Source: CAZXBB01 sp964638815 (lineage in GTDB: Bacteria; Planctomycetota; Phycisphaerae; Phycisphaerales; SM1A02). Taken from it: DNA of 12,452 nt. Position numbers and translations under genes: made by a program. Of this stretch, positions 1 to 6,927 are shown piece after piece. Location: positions 1 through 12,452 of the forward strand of contig CAZXBB010000292.1 of the NCBI GenBank assembly GCA_964638815.1. The letters are read 5' to 3'. The notes beneath the pieces were generated by a model, which had not been told where the DNA came from, did no database searches, and saw nothing but the letters and a program-made list of their open reading frames with translations. Numbering within the stretch: the stretch's first letter is position 1; every line of letters begins with the position of its first letter.

Positions 1-5
1 CGCCG

Positions 6-128
6 TCGCAGTTCCGGTGTGCCCCGGTCCTGTGCTCTGACAGGGCCGGGTGGTGTCCGACAACTCGACGATGCTCGAGACTCTCAACGCCACCCGGCCC
101 TTGCCGAGCCAAGGACCGGGGCACACAG
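6..128. repeat. 123-bp palindromic repeat, copy 1
   Basis: This 123-bp unit recurs at 174-296 (period 168) with only two differences, at 74 and 86. It contains one long hairpin with no bulges: arms 17-69 and 74-126 around a GATG loop at 70-73. The outer 14 bp (17-30 with 113-126) and an inner 11 bp (43-53 with 90-100) pair perfectly, and the 12-base internal stretches between them pair at 7 of 12 positions in the same register. In this copy 69/74 (C-C) and 57/86 (C-A) are mismatched. Open frames cross it, but their proteins are Arg/Pro/Gly-rich and simply mirror the repeat, so I treat it as non-coding. I do not recognise the family. It could be a REP- or MITE-like element or a structured RNA. 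Confidence 0.85.
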
Positions 129-173
129 ACTCCCGCCGCGTTGCAGTGCTAAAACCGTCGGCCAGATCCGGCA

Positions 174-296
174 TCGCAGTTCCGGTGTGCCCCGGTCCTG
201 TGCTCTGACAGGGCCGGGTGGTGTCCGACAACTCGACGATGGTCGAGACTCTCGACGCCACCCGGCCCTTGCCGAGCCAAGGACCGGGGCACACAG
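174..296. repeat. 123-bp palindromic repeat, copy 2
   Basis: Second copy of the unit at 6-128, with arms 185-237 and 242-294 around the GATG loop at 238-241. Both bases that differ from copy 1 (G242 and G254) create Watson-Crick pairs that copy 1 lacks, so this copy folds better. A 45-bp spacer (129-173) separates the copies and is not obviously repeated. The window begins almost at copy 1, so more copies may lie to the left. Confidence 0.85.
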
Positions 297-423
297 GACT
301 GCGGACGTCGTGCTGCAGGAAGCAGCGTCGCCGCCGGTCGTCGCAAAGGTGTCACCAGCACCTCACGCGCAAAGGGGCCGCACGACGCGGCCCCCCGGAC
401 TCCCGCGACGCCCGCAAACAGAG

Positions 424-588
424 GCAGCAGCCCCGCCGCGCAACACTCCCGAACGTCCCACGACGCACGCAAACACAGGCAGCAGCCCCGCCGCGCAACA
501 GCCCCGGACGTCCCACGCCGCCCGCCAACACAGGCAGCAGCCCCGTCGCGCAACAGCCCCGGACGTCGCAAACCAAGGCGGCACGACG
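424..588. repeat. 55-bp tandem direct repeats
   Basis: The anchor GCAGCAGCCCCG occurs at 424, 479 and, with one change (C to T), at 534, exactly 55 bases apart each time. The units share a core reading roughly CGCGCAACA, then CCGGACGTCCCACG, then CGCCAACACAG. The third unit loses similarity after about 568, where a hairpin module begins. Related units recur at 836 and 891, again 55 bases apart, and in decayed form at 984. Confidence 0.8.
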
Positions 589-776
589 CCGCCGGTCGCC
601 GCGCGGTCTTTGCATGCCCGGAGGGCATGCGAAAACCAGAAACGACCCAGCTCCGGACGTCCCAAGCGCAGGCGGCAGGATGCCGCCGTCCCAGAGCAAG
701 CTCCGCACGTCGAGGGTCGCGTCGCAGGACGCGACGCCATCGCGCGTGACGGCAAACGGTGCATGCAAACACTTAA

Positions 777-897
777 CGCGAGAAGGGGCCGCACGACGCG
801 GCCCCCCGGACTTGCCGCGACGCCCGCCAACAGAGGCAGCAGCCCCGCCGCGCAACACTCCCGAACGTCCCACGACGCACGCCAACACAGGTTCCAG
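777..897. repeat. Second copy of the repeat block seen at 366-480
   Basis: The block at 366-480 (hairpin GGGGCCGC-ACGAC-GCGGCCCC, then 55-bp repeat units) is repeated here about 411-412 bases downstream, with one single-base indel and few substitutions. The similarity fades in the second 55-bp unit, near 892-897. This suggests duplication of a composite module rather than growth by single 55-bp units only. Confidence 0.75.
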
Positions 898-1013
898 CCC
901 CGCCGCGCAAACGGCCCGAAGCGCCCCAAGCCGCGGCCGCACGACGCGGCCCCCCGAACGTCCCACGCCGCCCGCCAACAGAGGCTGGAGCCCCATCGCG
1001 CAACCGAATCCGC

Positions 1014-1019
1014 TACCCT
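1014..1019 (+). promoter_or_regulatory. Candidate -10 box of a leaderless gcvT promoter
   Basis: TACCCT fits the TANNNT pattern and ends six bases before the gcvT ATG, so transcription would start at or next to the A of the start codon. No Shine-Dalgarno sequence is present in the pyrimidine-rich bases 1014-1025, which agrees with a leaderless mRNA. No good -35 hexamer is visible 17 bp upstream. The call rests on position and pattern only. Confidence 0.4.
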
Positions 1020-1025
1020 TCCCCC

Positions 1026-2153
1026 ATGACGACAACCACCCTGAAGCAGACGCCGCTCACCGCGTTTCACCTCGAGCGCGGCGCGAAAATGGTGGACTAC
1101 ACCGGCTGGGAAATGCCCCTGCACTACGGTTCCATCATCGAGGAACACCGGCAGGTGAGGGCGAGCGGCGGTCTCTTCGACGTGTCGCACATGGGGCGGT
1201 TCACGATCACGGGACGCGACGCGCGCCGGTTCCTCGATCACGTCTGCACGCGGCAGGTCCACGGCATGGCCGAGGGCCAGGCCCGCTACTCGATGGTCTG
1301 CAACGAGCGCGGCGGCTGCCGGGACGACGTGCTGGTCTACCGGACCGGACCGGACGAATACATGATGGTGTGCAACGCCGCCAACCGCGAGAAGCTGCTC
1401 GGGCACTTCGACGCGAACCGCGGCGACATGATCTTCAAGCTCGAGGACATCACGATGGTATCCGCGATGGTGGCGGTGCAGGGACCGCAGGTGATGAACG
1501 TCATCGCGAACTACTCGAACGAGATCCCGGAGCTGAAGCGATACCGCTTCACAACGAAGAGCATCCTCGGACTCGACGTCATGGTCTCGCGCACCGGCTA
1601 CACCGGCGAGGACGGGGTCGAGGTGATCTTCCGCACGGACGGCATGATCGCGAAGATGGCGATGAAGATGCTCGTGAAGGACTTGTCCGCACTCGACGCG
1701 CTGAAGCCGGCGGGTCTCGGCGCGCGCGACAGCCTGCGTCTGGAAGCGGGCATGGCGCTTTACGGGCACGAGATCGACGAGGACCACGACCCGATCTCGG
1801 CCGGCCTGGACTTTGCGGTGAAGCTGACCAAGGGTGACGACGATCCGGAGATCGGCTCGTTCATCGGCCAGGACGCCCTCCGCACGATCGCCGCGAACGG
1901 ACCGACGCGCCGTCTCGTCGGACTCGTTCTCGAGGGCCGTCGCGCGGCGCGGCAGCACATGCCCGTCGTGACGGCGGACGCGACGATCGGCGAGGTCACG
2001 AGTGGATGCCTGAGCCCGACGCTGGAGAAGTCCATCGCGATGGCGTACGTGGACGCGGCGCACGCGGACGCGGGCGGCTCGGTCGAGGTTGACCTGGGCC
2101 GACAGCGCGTCGCGGCGGAAGTGGTGACGCTTCCCTTCTACAAGGCGGGCTAA
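1026..2153 (+). CDS. gcvT: Aminomethyltransferase (glycine cleavage system T protein)
   Basis: A 375-residue protein of normal length for GcvT. It would take the aminomethyl group from the lipoyl arm of the H protein, release ammonia and pass the one-carbon unit to tetrahydrofolate in the cytoplasm. The folate-binding N-terminal domain shows FDVSHMGRF (51-59) and the Asp pair at 100-101 in GGCRDDVLVYR, where the catalytic Asp of the family lies. GYTGEDG (191-197) and ARDSLRLEAGM (233-243) are also typical. The C-terminal GCV_T domain has GLDFAVKLTKG (260-270), FIG (279-281) and VTSGCLSPTLEKSIAMAYV (324-342). These motifs favour true GcvT over the related YgfZ. No gcvH or gcvP is adjacent, so the other subunits must be elsewhere. 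The start is the first Met of the conserved N-terminus. Confidence 0.96.
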   Translation: MTTTTLKQTPLTAFHLERGAKMVDYTGWEMPLHYGSIIEEHRQVRASGGLFDVSHMGRFTITGRDARRFLDHVCTRQVHGMAEGQARYSMVCNERGGCRDDVLVYRTGPDEYMMVCNAANREKLLGHFDANRGDMIFKLEDITMVSAMVAVQGPQVMNVIANYSNEIPELKRYRFTTKSILGLDVMVSRTGYTGEDGVEVIFRTDGMIAKMAMKMLVKDLSALDALKPAGLGARDSLRLEAGMALYGHEIDEDHDPISAGLDFAVKLTKGDDDPEIGSFIGQDALRTIAANGPTRRLVGLVLEGRRAARQHMPVVTADATIGEVTSGCLSPTLEKSIAMAYVDAAHADAGGSVEVDLGRQRVAAEVVTLPFYKAG

Positions 2154-2180
2154 GCGCCGGATCCCGAGCCTCTCCTGCCC

Positions 2181-2234
2181 GTCGCGCGCTCGTCGCGCGC
2201 TCTTCGCCCGCCCGTCGCCCGCCCGTCGCCGCGG
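2181..2234. repeat. 11-bp tandem repeat between convergent genes
   Basis: About five units of an 11-bp repeat, GTCGCGCGCTC twice, then TTCGCCCGCCC, GTCGCCCGCCC and a partial GTCGCC. It lies between the ends of gcvT and the sigma factor gene. No terminator hairpin with a T-run is visible in the whole spacer 2154-2240. Confidence 0.65.
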
Positions 2235-2240
2235 AACGCG

Positions 2241-3152
2241 TCAGCTCGCCTTGCGCCCCTTGCGCGGCCGGGACCGCCGCGTCGCGGGACGCGCTTCGCC
2301 TTCGGTGCGGTAGAAGCGGCTCGGGCGATCGTCCATCAGGTGACTCTGGAGACGCCGGAGCGCGTCGACCTCGATCTGGCGCACGCGTTCGCGCGTGAGC
2401 CCGACCTCGTGGCCGATCTGCTTCAGTGTCAGCGGCTCCTGGCCTTCGAGACCGAAACGCAGGCGAAGGACGCGCGCGTCCCGCTCGTCGATGGCGTCGA
2501 GGAGCTTGAGGATCGTCTGGAACTCGTCGCTGCGCCCGATCGTCTCGTCCGGCGCGTCCTGGCGACCGTCAACGAAGAGGTCGGCGAAGTCGATGGCTTC
2601 GCCGTCCTCACCCGTCGGCGCCTGCGGCGGCGAATGAAATGCCTTCATCGCGCGGCGGATGATCTGGAGCTTCTTCGGCGGCACCTCCATGGCGTTCGCC
2701 AGCTCCTGGTTGTTCGGCGGGCGTCCGAGCTCGTCCTCGAGGCGACGCGACGCCTCCTTCCACCGCGCGATCAATTCGACCATGTACGCCGGGATGTGGA
2801 TGGGCTGCACGGCGTTGATCAGCGTGCGCTTGATCGCCTGCTTGATCCACCACGAGGCGTACGTCGAGAACCGCGCCCCCTGCGCCGGGTCGAACCCCTC
2901 TACCGCGCGAATGAGGCCGATGTTCCCCTCCTCGATCAGGTCCGACAGCGGGAGCCCGCGGTGCACGTAGTTCTTACCGATGGAGACGACGAGCCGCAGG
3001 TTGGCCTTGATCATCCGATCCTTGGCCTCGTGATCGTTGTCGTTGATCACGCGCCATCCGAGGATCTTCTCTTCCTCGGCGGTCAGGAGTGCGACCTCGT
3101 TGATCTGCCTCAGGTAGAGCTGGAGGTCGGTTTGAACACCTGATCGCGCCAT
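2241..3152 (-). CDS. Sigma-70 family RNA polymerase sigma factor (group 1/2 type)
   Basis: A 303-residue sigma factor that would direct RNA polymerase to promoters. Region 1.2 starts almost at the N-terminus (about 8-35), so region 1.1 is absent. Region 2 spans about 44-112, with ANLRLVVSIGKNYVHRG (50-66), DLIEEGNIGLIRAVEGFDP (71-89) and FSTYASWWIKQAIKR (95-109). Region 3 follows from about 113, and region 4.2 is the helix-turn-helix LTLKQIGHEVGLTRERVRQIE (241-261). The C-terminal tail is basic. Trp101 and Trp102, used in promoter melting, are kept. Gln105 matches E. coli Q437, but Lys108 stands where E. coli has T440, a residue that reads the -12 base pair. The start follows GAAGGG with suitable spacing. 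It is convergent to gcvT and divergent from the UVR-motif gene. It could be a primary sigma lacking region 1.1 or a group 2 paralogue; I cannot decide, so no symbol is given. Confidence 0.93.
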   Translation of the reverse strand: MARSGVQTDLQLYLRQINEVALLTAEEEKILGWRVINDNDHEAKDRMIKANLRLVVSIGKNYVHRGLPLSDLIEEGNIGLIRAVEGFDPAQGARFSTYASWWIKQAIKRTLINAVQPIHIPAYMVELIARWKEASRRLEDELGRPPNNQELANAMEVPPKKLQIIRRAMKAFHSPPQAPTGEDGEAIDFADLFVDGRQDAPDETIGRSDEFQTILKLLDAIDERDARVLRLRFGLEGQEPLTLKQIGHEVGLTRERVRQIEVDALRRLQSHLMDDRPSRFYRTEGEARPATRRSRPRKGRKAS

Positions 3153-3477
3153 GAGAGCCCTTCACCGGGAGAGATCAGCGGGACGAGGCGCTCCGGCCCG
3201 CATCGGACGCAGCCGACGCGCTCCCTCTCTCCGCCTCTGTATTCGGACGGTGGAAACGACCTGTTCCGCTGGGTTCGCACCGGGGCCTCACCCCTCCGCC
3301 CGCGTCTGGGACGTGCGACGCAACCGGCATCCTCGGGCCGCAGCGCGCAGTGTTCCTTCGGCCTTATCCGCGGGCCGCTTGAGGGCGGGACGGCGTCGAA
3401 GGACCCCGGCGCCCGCGGCGTCGCCGTGCCGATATATGCTGAGCTGCGCAAGGTGGGCAGGATCGACAGCGCCGATT
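3153..3477. other. Divergent intergenic region between the sigma factor and UVR-motif genes
   Basis: A 325-bp gap that should carry the promoters of both flanking genes. No strong -35/-10 pair is visible on either strand. The only AT-rich island is GATATATG near 3431-3438, about 40 bases before the UVR-motif gene, which could act as a -10 element for it. Open frames running through the gap are GC-rich extensions without recognisable domains. I see no RNA gene or repeat. Confidence 0.5.
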
Positions 3478-4230
3478 ATGAGTCAGAAGGACCTCACGAC
3501 ATTCCTGACGAGCTGGCCGTACGACGCGGGACGCATCAACGCCCGTCGTATCGTCGGCGACGACGGCAGAGCGAAGATCCAGGTGCGCGTCGATCTCGGG
3601 GTGCTCCAGATGGAATGCGACGGGCGTCCGGACGGTGCCCGTCCGGAGGGGTTCGAGTCGCTGCTCGACTACCAGCTCGACCGCCTCGACCGCTACGTCC
3701 GGGAATCCGAGACGTCCACCGGGTTCATCATCTCCTCGGAGGAGTGCCGGGCGCTGCGGGAAGAGGCGGTGCACTACTACCACCGCTACGTCGCGCTGTT
3801 CGCGCTCGCGGATTTCGAGCGCGTGGTGCGCGACACGTCCCGTAACCTGCGGGTCTTCGAGCTCTGCCGGAACTACGCGGCGTCCGACGTCGATCGATCG
3901 TTGCTCGAGCAGTTCCGGCCCCACGTCATCATGATGCGCACGCGCGCGCAGGCGGAGATCGCCCTCACCGCGAAGGAGCCCAGGCAGGCGCTCGCGCTGA
4001 TCGACGAAGGTCTGCACGAGATCCGGACGGTGTACGAGGAGGGCGGTCGCGGCGCCGACTTCGAGCGCTCCAACGACGCCCAGCTCCTCCGCGGCATGCG
4101 CGACGCGCTGGTGCCGCGTCTGCCGGCCAGCCAGCGTGTGGAGCTGGAGGAACGACTCCGGTCGGCGCTCGACGCCGAGAACTACGAGCTTGCGGCCATC
4201 CTGCGCGATGAGCTGCGGCTGCTCAAGTAG
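3478..4230 (+). CDS. UVR (UvrB/UvrC) motif-containing protein
   Basis: A 250-residue cytoplasmic protein of unknown function. Its last 33 residues (218-250, with VELEERLRSALDAENYELAA and then ILRDEL) form a UVR motif, the two-helix coiled-coil that joins UvrB to UvrC and also occurs in McsA-type proteins. The rest (1-215) is rich in charged helices, with an aromatic stretch AVHYYHRYVALFALADF (97-113) and a TPR-like helix pair near 150-185. There is no nuclease, helicase or zinc-finger signature, and only two Cys (90, 130) that do not form a CxxC pair. The ATG at 3478 is chosen because the protein looks organised from there. An in-frame ATG at 3436 would add 14 residues, and neither start has a strong ribosome site. 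A role in repair or stress is possible but unproven. Confidence 0.8.
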   Translation: MSQKDLTTFLTSWPYDAGRINARRIVGDDGRAKIQVRVDLGVLQMECDGRPDGARPEGFESLLDYQLDRLDRYVRESETSTGFIISSEECRALREEAVHYYHRYVALFALADFERVVRDTSRNLRVFELCRNYAASDVDRSLLEQFRPHVIMMRTRAQAEIALTAKEPRQALALIDEGLHEIRTVYEEGGRGADFERSNDAQLLRGMRDALVPRLPASQRVELEERLRSALDAENYELAAILRDELRLLK

Positions 4231-4235
4231 GCCCG

Positions 4236-4278
4236 GCCCCTGATCGGGGGCGCTCCCGCGGCTCGCTCCGTGCGCGGG
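4236..4278. terminator. Two GC-rich hairpins between convergent genes
   Basis: The 48-bp gap holds GCCCC/GGGGC (4236-4240 with 4247-4251) and CCCGCG/CGCGGG (4255-4260 with 4273-4278), the second touching the stop codon of the minus-strand TPR gene. Position suggests a bidirectional terminator for the UVR-motif gene and the six-gene operon. Neither hairpin has a T-run, so the call is weak. Confidence 0.35.
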
Positions 4279-6927
4279 CTACGAATGCTTGTTGGCCAGC
4301 CGCTCGAACTGGCGCCGGAAGCGCGGACCCCCCAGGTCCTCGTCTCCCGTGCGCAGGCGGTTGATGCGCGGAACGATCTGGTCGGTGTTCCTGCCGACGC
4401 GGTCGAGCACGAGGAGCATGCGGAGCTGCGACTGCCAGTAGTACGCGGCGCCGATCCCCGGACCGCCGGCGGCGAGACGCTTGTAGATGGCCATGGCGTC
4501 GGCAAGCCCGTCGCCCCCGAGACCGTACAGACACTCCGCGCGGCCGAAGAGGATCTCGACGGTGTCCGGGTGCGCGGCGGCGAGCCGGTTGAAGATCGCG
4601 AGCGCCTCCTCGAAACGCCCGCCCAGGCAGTCCATCGTGGCAATCTGCGTCAGGTACCGGTCGCGAACGTCCGGCGGCGTCGCGTGTGACGCGAGCCACT
4701 CCCGGAGCAGCGACGCGAGCGGGACGCCTTCCTCGCGCGCCCACTCGCGCGCCTCGTCGTCGCGTCCCTGCGCGAGAAGCGTCTCGACGTCACGGAGCGT
4801 GAGGTCGAGCATCGAATCGAGCACGGCGCCCGACTGGTCCGGAGCCGCCGCCATGAAGCGGAGGATCTCCCCGCGCGCGTCGCCCGCGCGCCCCGTATCG
4901 TGGTACGCGTCGATCCGCACACGCAGCGCGGCGGCGAGGGACGCCCCGTCAACGCCCGGCTGACGCTCGATCCCGATCAGGACGTCGACGGCCCGAGCCG
5001 GCTCATCGATCGCCAGGAGCGACTGCGCTCGGAAGACGCGCAGGTGGGCGACGTAGTATTCGAGATCGTGCCGGCGGTCCGCGTCCGCGCCGGGCAGCGC
5101 CTGTTCGATGATCTCCTGCGCCCGCTGCGCCGCGTCGATCAGTGTCTCGTGCGCGCGCCGCGCGTCGGTCGCATCGCCGGCCATGGTCGCCGCCCGGCGC
5201 AGGTTGACGCCCATGAAGACGGCGTCGAGGTGTTCCGGGTCCTCCGGTCCGATCCGGGCGAAGTGCGCGGCCGCGCCCTCCGGGTCGCCGGCGGCGAGCG
5301 CCGCCTCGCCGGCCACGTAGTGCCAGTGTCCGATCGTCGGCAGGTGCTGGTATGCCCTGAACAGCGTGTCCAGGCACTGATCGAACGCCGTTCGCACGCG
5401 ATCGTCGTCCGGGTGCCTGCGGCGGAGCCCGTGCAGGATCGACGCCGCGAGCTCGACCGCGCGATCCGCCTGCCAATCGCCGGCATGCTCGACGGCGACC
5501 TGGAGGAACCGGCGGGCGGCCGCGCCCGGCCGGTTCATCGCGTGCAGGGACCGGCCCAGGCCGAAGAGCGCCGACGCGCGGTCCGCCGCGTCGAGGTCGT
5601 CACGCGTCAACGCCTGCTCGTAGAGCATGATCGCCTCGGGGCCGCGATCCTCCCGCGCGAGGCGCTCGGCGCGGGCGATCGTCGCAATCGCGGGGAGCTC
5701 GCGCAGATCGTTCGTCGTCTCGACCGCGTCGGCGATCCTTTCGAGAACGATCGCGCGGATCGTCTCCCGCGGCACGTCCCGCTCGCGCTCCAAAAGCTCG
5801 ACGTAGACGTTGACCGGATGGTCGCGCGCGGACGTTCGCGCCCCGCGCGTCATCCCCGTCCGGAGCAGGTACCGCTGATCGGCCAGGAGCACGCGATAGA
5901 AGAGCTCGTCCGCGCCGGCGTAGTGCGGGGTGACGGCCTCGATCGCCGCGAGCCCCGCCGCGGGTCCGTCGCGCCCCGCCCGCAGGAGGCTGAGGGTCGC
6001 GCGGGCGGCGAACTTGTCCGGCGACGTCGCCTCCGTGTCGTTCGGGATGCCGGTGAGCAGCCTCTCCGCGGCGTCGTAGTCGCCGCGGCGCACCATCGCG
6101 AGCCCGCAGTAGAGGGCGGCGCGGCGCGCCGGCGATCCGGACAAGGAGCTCGTCAGCGGCTCGAGCATCTGCACCGCGATCGCGTGATGCTCGGCACGTT
6201 CGCCGTCCGAGCGCGCGCCGATCTCCGCGAACAGGCACGCGGCCACGCCGCGCAGGAACGGGATGCGCCGATCCCGCTCGTCGCGCACGAGACGCCGTCG
6301 CCGACGGCGCAGCTCGTCGTCGTCCCGGTACCCGGGGCTCGTTTCGATGTCGTGGATCGTCCGCTCGATCTCGAGCTCGGCCTGGCTCATGAGCGCGTTC
6401 ATGCGACCCGCCACGTGCTCCGCGCGCTCCCGCTGGTCGGGCGACGGAACGCCGAAGAGGGTCGAGAGCCCGGACGCGCGGATCGGCAGCATCTCGAGCA
6501 GCAGGTCGGACGCCTGGTCGGCCATCCAGAGCGCGCGGTGCGCATGGTCCGGATGGAGCCGGATCTGTTCCGCCCGCAGCTCGAGGACCCGCCCGAGCGC
6601 CTCCTCGCGCTCGTCGGAGCCCGGCCGCGCCGCCCGCATGAGCCGGGCCTCCCGGGCGACCCGCAGTTGCGCGAGCCGGGCGGAGTCCCCGGGCCGATGC
6701 GTCTCGATGTAGTGATCGAGCACCTCCGGCACGTCGAGCTCGACGAGACCGCGGAGGAACTCGTCTTCGTCGAGCCGCTCCTCCAGCGTCTGCCCGAGCG
6801 CGGAGGCCGAGAGAGCCAGGACGAGAAGCGAAGGAGCGACACGCAGAAGCGACGAGCGGATCGCGCGGCCGGGGGCCGCCCCCGAGCGCTTCGTCGCCGC
6901 GTCGCTCCGTCGCTTCGTCGCCCGCAT
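4279..6927 (-). CDS. Large secreted TPR-repeat protein (last gene of the Exb operon)
   Basis: An 882-residue protein with a Sec-type signal peptide: a long basic N-terminus (1-29), a hydrophobic core APSLLVLALSASALG (31-45) and likely cleavage before Gln46. The mature part is almost entirely paired amphipathic helices of TPR/SEL1 style. The clearest units include GRGPEAIMLYEQALTR-like and GRFEEALAIFNRLAAAHPDT near the C-terminus. No enzyme motif is visible. The ATG shares one base with the ExbD-2 stop (TGATG at 6925-6929), which points to coupled translation and fixes the start; a longer frame would intrude into the ExbD gene. As a periplasmic helical-repeat scaffold made with ExbB and two ExbDs, it probably binds the periplasmic part of the complex or its substrate. 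That role is inferred from context only. Confidence 0.85.
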   Translation of the reverse strand: MRATKRRSDAATKRSGAAPGRAIRSSLLRVAPSLLVLALSASALGQTLEERLDEDEFLRGLVELDVPEVLDHYIETHRPGDSARLAQLRVAREARLMRAARPGSDEREEALGRVLELRAEQIRLHPDHAHRALWMADQASDLLLEMLPIRASGLSTLFGVPSPDQRERAEHVAGRMNALMSQAELEIERTIHDIETSPGYRDDDELRRRRRRLVRDERDRRIPFLRGVAACLFAEIGARSDGERAEHHAIAVQMLEPLTSSLSGSPARRAALYCGLAMVRRGDYDAAERLLTGIPNDTEATSPDKFAARATLSLLRAGRDGPAAGLAAIEAVTPHYAGADELFYRVLLADQRYLLRTGMTRGARTSARDHPVNVYVELLERERDVPRETIRAIVLERIADAVETTNDLRELPAIATIARAERLAREDRGPEAIMLYEQALTRDDLDAADRASALFGLGRSLHAMNRPGAAARRFLQVAVEHAGDWQADRAVELAASILHGLRRRHPDDDRVRTAFDQCLDTLFRAYQHLPTIGHWHYVAGEAALAAGDPEGAAAHFARIGPEDPEHLDAVFMGVNLRRAATMAGDATDARRAHETLIDAAQRAQEIIEQALPGADADRRHDLEYYVAHLRVFRAQSLLAIDEPARAVDVLIGIERQPGVDGASLAAALRVRIDAYHDTGRAGDARGEILRFMAAAPDQSGAVLDSMLDLTLRDVETLLAQGRDDEAREWAREEGVPLASLLREWLASHATPPDVRDRYLTQIATMDCLGGRFEEALAIFNRLAAAHPDTVEILFGRAECLYGLGGDGLADAMAIYKRLAAGGPGIGAAYYWQSQLRMLLVLDRVGRNTDQIVPRINRLRTGDEDLGGPRFRRQFERLANKHS

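Larger units (their letters stand above)
297..1013. repeat. Non-coding repeat and hairpin array upstream of gcvT
   Basis: About 700 bp without a credible gene. All long frames here, on both strands, give low-complexity Arg/Pro/Ala-rich proteins with no domain. The DNA is built from 55-bp direct repeats, a block of about 116 bp present twice (near 366-480 and 777-892), and short perfect hairpins with 3-5 base loops. The hairpins are at 374-394, 577-593, 612-630, 671-687, 716-735, 785-805 and 935-951. Four of them share the loop ACGAC. None is followed by a T-run, so they are not ordinary intrinsic terminators. The role is unknown. Possibilities are a repeat-rich non-coding RNA locus or an accumulation of REP-like elements. 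Confidence 0.75.

Noticed and set aside
366..900. CRISPR array, because units recur at a fixed 55-bp step
   Set aside because: The whole unit is conserved, not a constant repeat with unique spacers, and no cas gene is present.
19..1029. Long open frames on both strands across the repeat region, including one of 336 codons
   Set aside because: The proteins are Arg/Pro/Ala-rich, follow the DNA repeats exactly, show no domains and overlap each other on both strands. High GC content makes such open frames common.
1026..2153. YgfZ-type folate protein instead of GcvT
   Set aside because: The Asp pair at 100-101, the TGEDG and ARDSLRLEAGM motifs and a full GCV_T C-terminal domain all favour GcvT, and the YgfZ signature is not seen.
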